The notes: a model not told the origin generated them from the letters alone. DNA of 11,355 bases from Nanobdellota archaeon (GCA_018901675.1 JAHIEH010000057.1:1-11355); one strand, 5' to 3'; shown: positions 1-7,533, numbered from the stretch's first letter. A program made the numbers and translations.

Positions 1-1
1 A

Positions 2-1384
2 AAAGAAAGCTTTGGACGATTGAATATTGGAAAAGGAGAAAAAGTTGTTGTTGAATTTTCCTCTCCAAATATTGCAAAGCCGTTTGGCATAGGCCATTTA
101 AGGTCTACAATAATAGGAAACTCTTTGGCGAACATTTCTGAATTTCAAGGTTTTAAAGTCATAAGAATCAACTATCTTGGAGATTGGGGGACTCAATTTG
201 GAAAACTTCTCTTTGGCTACAAAAAGTTTGGAGATGAAAAAAAATTAAAAAAAGACGCTATAAAGCACTTGCTTGATATTTATATTAAGTCTGGCAAAAA
301 AATTTATGAATCCAAGTCAAGAGAGGAATTTAAAAGCCTTGAGCAGGGAAACAAAGAATCTCTAAAGTTGTGGAAAAAATTTAAAGATTTGAGTGTGAAG
401 GATTTTGAAAGAATATACAACTCCCTTGGAATTAAATTTGATGTATACTCTGGAGAATCCATGTACAATAAGGAGATGGTTAATGTTCTTGATGAATTAA
501 ACAGTAAAAATCTGATTGAAAAAAGCGAGGGTGCATTAATAGTCAACCTGAAAGAATATGATTTGGGAGTATGTCTGATTGAAAAGAGCGATGGCACTAC
601 TTTATATGCAACAAGAGATATATCTGCTGCAATTGACAGATATAAAAAATATAATTTCAGCAGGATGATTTATGAAGTAGGACATGAGCAAGAGCTTCAT
701 TTTAAACAAGTCTTTAAAGTGCTGGAATTAATGGGGTATGGATGGGCAAAGAATTGTATTCATGTGTATCATGGGTTATATTTAGACAAAGACAAAAAAA
801 AGTTTGCAACAAGAAAAGGGAAAACGATTTTTATGGAAGACATTTTAAATGAAACAATCTCTCTGGCAAAAAAAGAAATACAAAAAAGAGCGGAAAAAAT
901 CTCAAAAAAAGAACTTGAGAAAAGAGCATCAACAGTTGCAATTGCAGCCATTTTTTATGGGGACTTGAAAAACAACCGAGTTAATGACATGATTTTTGAC
1001 ATAAAAAGATTTGTGTCTTTCGAAGGCGACACCGGTCCCTATCTTCAGTATAGTTATGCCCGGGCATCTTCAATTTTAAGAAAGGCAAAGAGAAAATCAA
1101 ATCTTAAAATTAAAATAGATAAATTAGATGAAAAAGAATTTGAGCTAATTAAAAAGTTAAATGAATTCCCCGAGGTTGTTTTAAAATCTTACCAAGATAT
1201 GAATCCATCCCACATTGCAAATTATTCTTATCAACTTGCTAAACTTTTCAATGAGTTTTATCATGTATGCCCTGTTATTAATTCAGAGAAACAGAATTTC
1301 AGGCTTTCTTTAGTTGAGGCATTTAGGATTGTTTTGAAAAATTCTTTAAATCTTTTAGGCATTGATGTTTTGGAAGAGATGTGA
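2..1384 (+). CDS. argS: Arginyl-tRNA synthetase, 5'-truncated by window edge
   Basis: Class I aminoacyl-tRNA synthetase that charges tRNA-Arg in the cytoplasm. The frame is open to the left edge, so the N-terminal add-on domain and true start lie outside; the TTG at 20 is internal. The visible part starts at the catalytic core: EFSSPNIAKP, then the HIGH-box region reading GIGHLRST (bases 86-109), NYLGDWGTQFGK, and a DGTTLYATRD block. The KMSKS-equivalent loop reads FATRKGKT (bases 803-826). EGDTGPYLQYSYARAS marks the start of the C-terminal DALR anticodon-binding domain, and the protein ends normally with LLGIDVLEEM. The first His of HIGH is Gly here. Wording of the core resembles the fungal/CPR-like ArgRS type as I recall it. 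Family assignment is secure. Confidence 0.96.
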   Translation, partial: KESFGRLNIGKGEKVVVEFSSPNIAKPFGIGHLRSTIIGNSLANISEFQGFKVIRINYLGDWGTQFGKLLFGYKKFGDEKKLKKDAIKHLLDIYIKSGKKIYESKSREEFKSLEQGNKESLKLWKKFKDLSVKDFERIYNSLGIKFDVYSGESMYNKEMVNVLDELNSKNLIEKSEGALIVNLKEYDLGVCLIEKSDGTTLYATRDISAAIDRYKKYNFSRMIYEVGHEQELHFKQVFKVLELMGYGWAKNCIHVYHGLYLDKDKKKFATRKGKTIFMEDILNETISLAKKEIQKRAEKISKKELEKRASTVAIAAIFYGDLKNNRVNDMIFDIKRFVSFEGDTGPYLQYSYARASSILRKAKRKSNLKIKIDKLDEKEFELIKKLNEFPEVVLKSYQDMNPSHIANYSYQLAKLFNEFYHVCPVINSEKQNFRLSLVEAFRIVLKNSLNLLGIDVLEEM

Positions 1385-1443
1385 CAGTATATCACAAAAA
1401 ATATCCCCTCGCAGATACAATCAAAAGTGCCAAAAAACCCTAA

Positions 1444-1455
1444 GCTTTTTAAACT
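1444..1455 (+). promoter_or_regulatory. Archaeal TATA box for the 69-aa gene
   Basis: The sequence GCTTTTTAAACT lies about 55 nt before the ATG at 1505. A start of transcription about 26 nt downstream of its centre would give a leader of roughly 29 nt that carries the Shine-Dalgarno site. Inferred from archaeal promoter spacing. Confidence 0.55.
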
Positions 1456-1493
1456 CTAATTTCTTATTATTCATAGAATATTCACTATAAAAA

Positions 1494-1498
1494 GGAGG
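1494..1498 (+). promoter_or_regulatory. Strong Shine-Dalgarno site
   Basis: GGAGG with a 6-nt gap to the ATG at 1505 is close to ideal. It stands out because most other genes here lack such a site and look leaderless. It fixes the start of the 69-aa gene. Confidence 0.85.
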
Positions 1499-1504
1499 TA
1501 AAAA

Positions 1505-1714
1505 ATGGCGAAAAAAGGTGGTTTATCAACATTGCTCGGTTTTGTCGCTTGGCTTACAGGGATACTTGTTTCACTGGCAGTAGGCTTTGCAATGACAAAG
1601 GGAACACTTGTAGTTCCATACATTCCCGAGGTAGTTTCAACAGTAGGCGGATGGATAGTAGTAATAACAACTTTGTTAAGCGTAATTTTGGCAATAATCC
1701 ATTACCTTAAATAA
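1505..1714 (+). CDS. Small two-helix membrane protein, 69 aa, function unknown
   Basis: A complete small gene in its own transcription unit: TATA box, perfect GGAGG, ATG, then T-run terminators right after the TAA. The protein starts MAKKGG and has two hydrophobic segments, about residues 8-29 and 46-67, joined by a short loop with TKGTLVVPYIPE. The N-terminus is basic, there is no cleavable-signal pattern, and the end is short and polar (HYLK). It resembles small conserved hypothetical membrane proteins that I recall from DPANN archaea, but I cannot name a function. The strong translation signal suggests high expression, possibly a structural envelope or membrane component. It is unrelated in function to the argS gene upstream as far as can be seen. 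Confidence 0.88.
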   Translation: MAKKGGLSTLLGFVAWLTGILVSLAVGFAMTKGTLVVPYIPEVVSTVGGWIVVITTLLSVILAIIHYLK

Positions 1715-1715
1715 A

Positions 1716-1745
1716 ATTTTTTTTATTTTTTTTATTTTTATCTTT
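1716..1745 (+). terminator. T-run terminator after the 69-aa gene
   Basis: Immediately after the stop are T8 (1717-1724), T8 (1726-1733) and T5 runs separated by single A residues. T-runs continue to about 1770. Oligo-T tracts without a hairpin are the usual archaeal termination signal. Confidence 0.75.
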
Positions 1746-1770
1746 TTAGATTTCTTTTTTAGTTTTTTAA

Positions 1771-2189
1771 TTCATTGGGAAACTGCCCATAAGCCCAGAG
1801 ATTGGAAGCTGTAAATTAAAGTGGGGAGTAAAGATAAAGAATTATTATTTTGTTAGAAGAAATAGTGTATAATAAATCAAGTGTGAACATTATTATATAA
1901 TCCAATTATTAAGTTATCAGGAATCGGCGTTTGATACATAAATGATTTTATTATGTCAAGGTACTTGACAAAAACCACACTCTAAAGAGTGTGGTTGTAC
2001 CTTGAGCACCCAAAAGTCCAAACAAACCACACCTTTTAAGGCTTCAGAAATCTACGATTTCTGAGAGTGCTCAAGAATTTACATTCTTGACATGTGGTAA
2101 TACACAAGGACTTTTTGATAACCCGAACTTATCTATCCGACGCTATTAACATAATCTAAATAGTGCCCTTTTTATTATCCCTATCCCCC
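1771..2189. other. Gene-free region between convergent genes, with dense hairpins
   Basis: No open frame of note, tRNA or rRNA signature was seen on either strand. The right half (1953-2122) is packed with short perfect inverted repeats (separate entry). The left half (1771-1910) shows no recognisable structure. Flanking genes point toward each other, so the region is 3' to both. Confidence 0.7.
1953..2093. repeat. Cluster of nested and overlapping hairpins
   Basis: Perfect arms seen directly: 1954-1960/1964-1970 (TGTCAAG, loop GTA), 1973-1982/1987-1996 (AACCACACTC, loop TAAA), 1956-1964/1997-2005 (9 bp), 2001-2009/2067-2075 (CTTGAGCAC, 9 bp), 2044-2052/2056-2064 (TCAGAAATC, loop TAC), 2071-2078/2083-2090 (TCAAGAAT, loop TTAC), and outer arms 1953-1960/2086-2093 (ATGTCAAG). 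Further out, 2012-2019/2108-2115 (AAAAGTCC) and 1913-1919/2116-2122 (GTTATCA) also match. Several arms compete for the same bases, so alternative folds are possible. It could be a structured RNA, the noncoding end of an IS200/IS605-like element, or a terminator zone between convergent genes. No transposase remains. Confidence 0.7.
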
Positions 2190-2996
2190 TTACTTCACAT
2201 TCTTCATCTCTTTCCAAGCTAATTCAAACATCTGCTCTAATGCCTGGGCAAAGAAATCAGTATTAATCCAGATGCCTACATCATAATTAGGATGGAATTT
2301 TTCATCATCAAGAAGCATGAACATTATCTGTTTTGAGTCTATAATCACAAACCTCGCTTTTATTTTTTCCATATTCTTAACCTCTGCAATTCTCTTGAAA
2401 TCTCTTGCAACCTGTATATTACTTGCATCTATTGGCGCAGCAATTCTTATTTTAACTCCTCTTTTTTTTGCTTTCTCGAGGCTAGTCATCAATGCTTCCA
2501 TTTTCCTGTTCAGCCCTTCTCTTGTTGTTACAATTGTTATTGTGCTTTCTGCATCTCTAACCATCATGTCAATATGATTGTTTAAGTTCTGCCTTCCTCT
2601 TAAACTGCCAGAAAGATCTGATGGCTCAACAAATTTTATGCCCTGTGTGAACAATGTGTTAAGCTCTTCAAGAACTTCATCTCCCTTTAAAGTTTCAAGT
2701 CTTTTTGATTTCTCCTGTGCAGACCTGACCAGGTTTTTCTTAACCCTTTCAACAACTTCCTCTGGCTTTAATGCAATAAATTTTATAGGCTTACCCAGCT
2801 TCATAACAATAAATCCTTTTTTTTCTAACGATTCAAGGATGTCATAGGTTCTTGACCTTGGTACATCAGAAATATTGCTCAACTCACCTGCAGTAGAAGT
2901 CCCACGAGAAATAAGAGCAGTCCATACCTTTACCTCGTATTGATTTAAATCAAAAATCTTTCTTAATCTGCTCAAAAATTCTTCTTTGACTATCAT
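2190..2996 (-). CDS. TrmB-family transcriptional regulator
   Basis: A 268-aa DNA-binding regulator. Residues about 10-85 form a winged helix-turn-helix of the TrmB type: LNQYEVKVWTALISRG, then TAGELSNISDVPRSRTYDIL as the recognition part, and a wing ending in KPIKFIALKPEEV. A charged helical linker (about 85-115) leads to a C-terminal effector/dimerisation domain with a phospholipase-D-like fold pattern (ITIVTTREGL, VKIRIAAPID, ARFVIIDSKQIMF) and an end typical of archaeal TrmB proteins (YDVGIWINTDFFAQALEQMFELAW). TrmB proteins sense sugars or other metabolites in studied archaea; the ligand here is unknown. The gene follows ileS in the same direction after a 91-bp gap that holds its own TATA box, so co-transcription is possible but not required. 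The ATG has no clear Shine-Dalgarno, consistent with leaderless translation. Confidence 0.92.
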   Translation of the reverse strand: MIVKEEFLSRLRKIFDLNQYEVKVWTALISRGTSTAGELSNISDVPRSRTYDILESLEKKGFIVMKLGKPIKFIALKPEEVVERVKKNLVRSAQEKSKRLETLKGDEVLEELNTLFTQGIKFVEPSDLSGSLRGRQNLNNHIDMMVRDAESTITIVTTREGLNRKMEALMTSLEKAKKRGVKIRIAAPIDASNIQVARDFKRIAEVKNMEKIKARFVIIDSKQIMFMLLDDEKFHPNYDVGIWINTDFFAQALEQMFELAWKEMKNVK

Positions 2997-3010
2997 CTTA
3001 TTTTTTATTG

Positions 3011-3027
3011 CCCTCTTTTACTTTTAA
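3011..3027. repeat. 17-bp direct repeat, copy 1 (TrmB leader)
   Basis: CCCTCTTTTACTTTTAA occurs here, overlapping the TATA region of the regulator gene, and again at 3109-3125 inside the last codons of ileS, 98 bp apart. The match is exact and in the same orientation. Confidence 0.8.
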
Positions 3028-3029
3028 AG
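3020..3029 (-). promoter_or_regulatory. TATA box for the TrmB-family gene
   Basis: CTTTTAAAG is centred about 29 nt before the start codon at 2996, as expected for a leaderless or very short-leadered archaeal transcript. An imperfect operator-like inverted repeat, AGTAAT (3046-3051) and ATTACT (3060-3065), lies just upstream. Confidence 0.5.
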
Positions 3030-3087
3030 ATTGTTATTGTAAAAGAGTAATCTCGTTGAATTACTGATGGGTAGTCATAATAAGTCA

Positions 3088-5913
3088 TTAGTGTTTTATA
3101 GCGATGCACCCTCTTTTACTTTTAATTTCAAAGTCAATGCTATTTTTAAATCTTTCCTTAGCAGTTATAACAATTTCCAGTTTTTTTGAATTCGTTCTGT
3201 CTTTAATAAATTTTTTCTGTTTTTCAAGAGTTTCTTTAAATTCTTCGTCGGTTATAATAAAAAGTTCAACCGCATCTGTCTTTTTCAATCCAAGTTTTTT
3301 CCTGAATGCCTGAACCTGCCTGCTTAATTCTCTTGCATAACCCTCTGCTTCAAGTTCGGGGGTTGTTTTTATGTCCAAGACGACTTTCAACTCATCGCTT
3401 TTTATCACTTTTACACTTTTAACATTCAATTGCCTTTCAATAACTTCAATCACTTCCTTGCTTATGATTTTATCGCAGTAGACTTCTGCTTTTGCAAGAG
3501 GCCATTTCAATCCTATCTTTGCCTTGTCTCTTTCAGCCAAGCCAGTTTCAATAACTTTCAATGCAAATTCAAACTCGTCTTCAAGATGTTTGTTGATTTT
3601 CTTTAAATCTGGTTTTGGAAAATTGCACAGATGGACTGATTCTCTTTTTCCATTCATAGAATCAAACAAATAATCAGAAAAATAAGGCATTATCGGCGCT
3701 GATAAAAGAGAAACACAGCTTAAAGCATAATTTAAAATTTCTCCAACATGCTTATCTTTGTTATTTATCCTTTCTCTAACCATTTTTATGTAATTCCTTG
3801 ATAAATCATCTAAAACAAACGAAGACATTAATTCAGCATTCTTATAAAAAAGATAATTATTATAATTTTTCGTAGTTTCCTTAATTAAATTATTCAGCTT
3901 AGACAAAATCCATTTGTCTTCTATTTCTTTGGCTGAAGCTTTTTCTTTAAACTGGAGTTGGTACTCTGTCTTTACAAGATTTTGTATATTCTGCAATATA
4001 GTAAAAAATTTATTAATCTCCTTGAAACAACTTTCATCATAACTTATGCTTTCTCCAGGATTTATAAGCGAAAAATAATATCTTAGTGCATCTCTTCCAA
4101 ATTTTTCAATGACTTCCGAGGGAGAAACGATATTACCAAGGGATTTGGACATTTTCTTTTTTCCCAAATCAAGAACCATGCCATGGACATATATATTTTT
4201 GAAAGGTTTTTTGTCAAAAGCAATTGTAGAAAGTATTAACTGAGAATTCCACCAACCTCTGAACTGATCTGGTCCTTCAAGATTAAAGTCAGCAGGCCAT
4301 AATTTGCTGAACTTGTCTTTTTTCTGCGGAAAGTCAAGAGCAGCCCAACTTGAAACTCCCGAATCAAACCAAACATCCAAAACTCCAGTAGTTCTCTTCA
4401 TAATTCCATTGCATTTTTTGCATTTTATTTTAATCTCATCTATTTCTGGCTTGTGAACTTCTTTTACCTTCTTTCCTGAAAGTTTTTCAAGCTCTTTTAT
4501 GCTTTCTATAACTATTTCCTCATTGCATTTCTCGCAAGTCCAAATAGGCAGTGGAGTTCCCCAGTATCTTTCTCTTGAAATTGGCCAGTCAGATATGCCC
4601 TCTAACCAGGCTTTCATTCTATCTTTTGCCCATCCAGGAATCCAGTTAACTTCTTCATTTTCTTTTAAAAGTTTAGAATGCACACCACTGATTTTAAAAA
4701 ACCACTGCGGAACAGAAATCATCAGTAGAGGAGTATTGCATCTCCAGCAAAGGGGATAATCATGTGTGTATTTTTCAATAAAAACTAAACTGCCTTCTTT
4801 TTCCAAGTCCTTTATTATTTCTTCGTCAACAACTCTTGCTTTTTTGCCTGCATATTTTCCTGTTTCTTCAGTCATTCTTCCATCTATTCCAACAGGACTT
4901 AAAATGTCAATATTATCTTCTCTTGAAGCATCATAATCCTCTTTTCCATGCCCTGGAGCGCAATGCACAAGCCCCGTTCCTGTATCTAAAGTCACATATC
5001 TTCCCGAAAGTATGACTTTGTAAGCATTTTTTAATTTAGGAAGAGCCATATTTTTTACAAGAGGATTAACATATTCTACCCCTCTGAGTTCGTTGCCTCT
5101 GGCTATCTTTTTTATTCTATACTTTGCTTTGATTTTGTCAAATAATCCTTGCACTAGTTCTTTTGCTATTATCCATACTTCTCCATTTTGTGTTTCTGCT
5201 TCTGCATATTCAAAATCAGGGTGAACCATCACAGCAGTATTTCCTGGCAAAGTCCATGGGGTTGTTGTCCAGATTATCAGAAATTTCTTTTTATCATTTT
5301 TTAAAGGAAATTTAACATAAATAGAATTGTCTTCCTGCTGTTTGTATACTATTTCATTATATGCAACTGCAGTTTCGCACCTTGGACAGACATGCACAGG
5401 GTATTTTCCATGATAAAGCAGTTTCTTTTTATATGCTTCTTTAAAAGTCCACCATATTGATTCTATGTAATTCTTATCTAAGGTTAAATAAGGATTATCC
5501 CAATCCATCCACACTCCGAGATTTTCAAATTCTTTATTCATTACATTAATATGCCTTGTTGCAAAATCCTTGCACTTCTCCACAAATTTTTTAACGCCGT
5601 ATTTTTCAATATCCTGTTTTGAGGTTACATCAATTTCTTTCTCTACTTGAAATTCTATAGGAACTCCATGGGTGTCATAACCAGGCCTGTCAAAAACATC
5701 AAATCCCTGCATCCTCCTGCTTCTCATAGCGATATCTTTAAGAACTTTATTCAGGGCAGTCCCCATATGAATATGCCCTGTTGCATATGGCGGTCCATCC
5801 ATAAAGTAATATTTATTTTTTGAATTAGAATTCTGTTTTCTTGATTTAAGAGATATCTTCTTTTTATTCCAGTTCTTAAAAACTTCCTCCTCAACTTCTT
5901 TATGATTGTACAT
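3088..5913 (-). CDS. ileS: Isoleucyl-tRNA synthetase
   Basis: A 941-aa class I synthetase that charges tRNA-Ile and edits mischarged valine. Order of landmarks: GPPYATGHIHMGTALNK (residues 40-56; the HIGH box reads HMGT, a form I recall from archaeal IleRS), GYDTHGVPIE (78-87), a first Cys pair CPRC (176-179), the CP1 editing domain with WTTTPWTLPGN (215-225) and GHGKEDYD (321-328), CWRC (389-392), further Cys pairs at 460/463 and 498/501 that look zinc-binding, DVWFDSGVSSW, GPDQFRGWWNSQ, KMSKS at 587-591, and a helical anticodon-binding region to the end. The protein looks complete and slightly shorter than many archaeal homologues. It lies 34 bp after cimA but has its own TATA box overlapping that gap, so it may be transcribed both alone and with cimA. 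Confidence 0.98.
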   Translation of the reverse strand: MYNHKEVEEEVFKNWNKKKISLKSRKQNSNSKNKYYFMDGPPYATGHIHMGTALNKVLKDIAMRSRRMQGFDVFDRPGYDTHGVPIEFQVEKEIDVTSKQDIEKYGVKKFVEKCKDFATRHINVMNKEFENLGVWMDWDNPYLTLDKNYIESIWWTFKEAYKKKLLYHGKYPVHVCPRCETAVAYNEIVYKQQEDNSIYVKFPLKNDKKKFLIIWTTTPWTLPGNTAVMVHPDFEYAEAETQNGEVWIIAKELVQGLFDKIKAKYRIKKIARGNELRGVEYVNPLVKNMALPKLKNAYKVILSGRYVTLDTGTGLVHCAPGHGKEDYDASREDNIDILSPVGIDGRMTEETGKYAGKKARVVDEEIIKDLEKEGSLVFIEKYTHDYPLCWRCNTPLLMISVPQWFFKISGVHSKLLKENEEVNWIPGWAKDRMKAWLEGISDWPISRERYWGTPLPIWTCEKCNEEIVIESIKELEKLSGKKVKEVHKPEIDEIKIKCKKCNGIMKRTTGVLDVWFDSGVSSWAALDFPQKKDKFSKLWPADFNLEGPDQFRGWWNSQLILSTIAFDKKPFKNIYVHGMVLDLGKKKMSKSLGNIVSPSEVIEKFGRDALRYYFSLINPGESISYDESCFKEINKFFTILQNIQNLVKTEYQLQFKEKASAKEIEDKWILSKLNNLIKETTKNYNNYLFYKNAELMSSFVLDDLSRNYIKMVRERINNKDKHVGEILNYALSCVSLLSAPIMPYFSDYLFDSMNGKRESVHLCNFPKPDLKKINKHLEDEFEFALKVIETGLAERDKAKIGLKWPLAKAEVYCDKIISKEVIEVIERQLNVKSVKVIKSDELKVVLDIKTTPELEAEGYARELSRQVQAFRKKLGLKKTDAVELFIITDEEFKETLEKQKKFIKDRTNSKKLEIVITAKERFKNSIDFEIKSKRGCIAIKH
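3109..3125. repeat. 17-bp direct repeat, copy 2 (ileS 3' end)
   Basis: Exact second copy of the 17-mer found at 3011-3027. Here it encodes part of the C-terminal KSKRG of IleRS. The spacing suggests a small local duplication or a shared protein-binding site. Confidence 0.8.
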
Positions 5914-5931
5914 ATTATTATTTATCTTCCG

Positions 5932-5943
5932 GTATTTTTAAAG
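5932..5943 (-). promoter_or_regulatory. TATA box for ileS
   Basis: On the minus strand CTTTAAAAATAC is centred 25 nt before the ileS start codon, in the gap after the cimA stop. No Shine-Dalgarno lies before the ATG, so a leaderless ileS transcript is likely. Confidence 0.55.
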
Positions 5944-5947
5944 TTGT

Positions 5948-7522
5948 TTAATCACCTCTTCGTGTTCTATTTATATGATACCTAAATCCTTTTGTCAACG
6001 CTTCTAATGCTGACTCAATGATATTATTATCTACTCCAACTATTTGAAATCTTTCATTGCCCTGAAAACTTATCTTGGTTCTTACACTGCTTTCCTCTTT
6101 CATTCTCCTTGCTATCCCTACATGAAAATCAGTTAATTGCAATTTACTCATCTCAGGATATCTTTTACTAAGTAGCATTGAAATTGTTTTGTATGCTGCA
6201 TCCACAGGACCCCCCCCAATTCTTAAATTTTCTTCATAACTGCCCCCGTTTATCTTCATTTTAACATAAAATTCACTTTCTTCTTTTCCATTTGTTCTTC
6301 CCGTTTCAACCTTCCATTTTTCAATTTCAAACAGATTTTCTAAATTTCCAAAATATTTCTCAACAAGCAGAAATTGTTCGGCGGGAATTGCCCCAACCCT
6401 ATACCCCCTGCTTTCTAACTCCTTTAATTCCAAAAATAATTCTGTTATTTTTCTTTGCATTTCTGGATCTTTTTTATCTAATCTGTATCCAAACTGTTCG
6501 GCTACACTTATCACCCCGCTACTCCCCCCCAAGGTATTCAGCAGGATTATTCTTTTATTTCCATAATCTTCTGGATTTGCATGCTCATACAATCTTCCGC
6601 CTCCCTTTCTCACTGCATCAATATGCACCCCTCCTTTGTGTGCAAATGCCAAATTTCCAACAAAAGATTTATTTTCAGGCATTTCTAAACCGCTCAATCT
6701 GCATACTTCTTCATTTACTTCTTTTAATTTTTTTAAATTTACATTTAATTCTCCCCCCAATTTTTGATAAACAGGCAGAAAATTTGAAAAATCTAAATTA
6801 CCAACTCTCTCTCCTATTCCCCCCATTGTTCCTTGAACTTGCACTATATATGGTAAAGAAATTAATGTATTTGGCAACGCTAATCCTCTATCATTATGAA
6901 AATGAACCCCCAAGCCAGTTTTAATTTTGTATAGATTAAGAAACTCTCTAGTTTGTTTAACAATAGTTTCAGCTTCTTGGGGGAAACTTCCGCCATTAGT
7001 ATCGCATAATACCAATCTCTCCGCGCCAGCATCAGAAGCAGCTTTTAGAGTTTCTAAAGAATAATATTTATTGTCTTTAAATCCATCAAAAAAATGTTCT
7101 GCATCATAAAAAACTTTTATTTCTTTATCCTTTAAGAAGGTTACACTTTTTTTTATTCTCAATAAGTTCTCTTCAGGAGTTATTCTCAACTGATTCGCAA
7201 TATGCTCCAGCCATGTTTTCCCAAATATGCATGCATACTCTGCTCCACTTTCTACAATTGAGTTTAAATTTGGATCTTCGTCAGGATTTTCTTTAATTGA
7301 TGTAGAACCAAAAGCAATTATCTTAGATTTCTTTTCTAGTTTCATGCACTCTTTAAATGATTTTGATATGTCTGCAGAAGCAAGTGGCCATCCAAGTTCA
7401 ACATAATCTGCCCCAAAATTATCCAATAATTTAAAAAGAGATATTCTATCCTCTAGGCTAAAACTAGCTTCAGCTGCTTGTTCTCCTTCTCTTGGCGTAC
7501 AGTCATAGATTTCCAATTTCAT
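5948..7522 (-). CDS. cimA: (R)-citramalate synthase / 2-isopropylmalate synthase family
   Basis: A 524-aa DRE-TIM metallolyase that condenses acetyl-CoA with a 2-oxo acid. Similarity is closest to the long citramalate synthase type (pyruvate + acetyl-CoA to citramalate, entry to isoleucine). Landmarks: CTPREGEQ (8-15, metal site), ELGWPLAS, IAFGSTS, IFGKTW, YDAEHFFDG (139-147), CDTNGG (173-178), HFHNDRG (207-213, metal-binding His pair), GIGERVGN (235-242), AFAHKGGVH (292-300), then a linker and a C-terminal LeuA-type regulatory domain (about 390-524, with RIGGGPVDAAYK). Substrate specificity between citramalate and isopropylmalate is inferred. The ATG at 7522 is preferred: AGGAA lies 6 nt before it, whereas an in-frame TTG at 7537 lacks support. 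No TATA box sits at leaderless distance, so the mRNA should have a 5' leader. Glycine codons often form G-runs (up to G8), unlike the neighbours, which hints at a different origin. Confidence 0.93.
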   Translation of the reverse strand: MKLEIYDCTPREGEQAAEASFSLEDRISLFKLLDNFGADYVELGWPLASADISKSFKECMKLEKKSKIIAFGSTSIKENPDEDPNLNSIVESGAEYACIFGKTWLEHIANQLRITPEENLLRIKKSVTFLKDKEIKVFYDAEHFFDGFKDNKYYSLETLKAASDAGAERLVLCDTNGGSFPQEAETIVKQTREFLNLYKIKTGLGVHFHNDRGLALPNTLISLPYIVQVQGTMGGIGERVGNLDFSNFLPVYQKLGGELNVNLKKLKEVNEEVCRLSGLEMPENKSFVGNLAFAHKGGVHIDAVRKGGGRLYEHANPEDYGNKRIILLNTLGGSSGVISVAEQFGYRLDKKDPEMQRKITELFLELKELESRGYRVGAIPAEQFLLVEKYFGNLENLFEIEKWKVETGRTNGKEESEFYVKMKINGGSYEENLRIGGGPVDAAYKTISMLLSKRYPEMSKLQLTDFHVGIARRMKEESSVRTKISFQGNERFQIVGVDNNIIESALEALTKGFRYHINRTRRGD

Positions 7523-7528
7523 GTTAAA

Positions 7529-7533
7529 TTCCT
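7529..7533 (-). promoter_or_regulatory. Shine-Dalgarno-like site for cimA
   Basis: AGGAA on the minus strand, 6 nt before the ATG at 7522. It supports that start over the upstream TTG and implies a leadered transcript. Confidence 0.5.

Noticed and set aside
1953..2093. CRISPR array
   Set aside because: Repeats are short, inverted and irregular, with no constant-length spacers.
1771..2189. tRNA, 5S, SRP or RNase P RNA gene
   Set aside because: No T-loop (TTCRANY) consensus, no cloverleaf arms, and none of the conserved core strings of those RNAs were found on either strand.
3062..3075. TACT...AGT resembling known TrmB binding sites
   Set aside because: Spacing and half-sites match the published consensus only loosely, and such short AT-rich matches are expected by chance.
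6292..6924. A 210-codon open frame on the plus strand opposite cimA
   Set aside because: It lies wholly inside a well-supported gene; its Phe/Leu/Pro-rich product is the mirror of AT-rich coding sequence, and no promoter or ribosome site precedes it.
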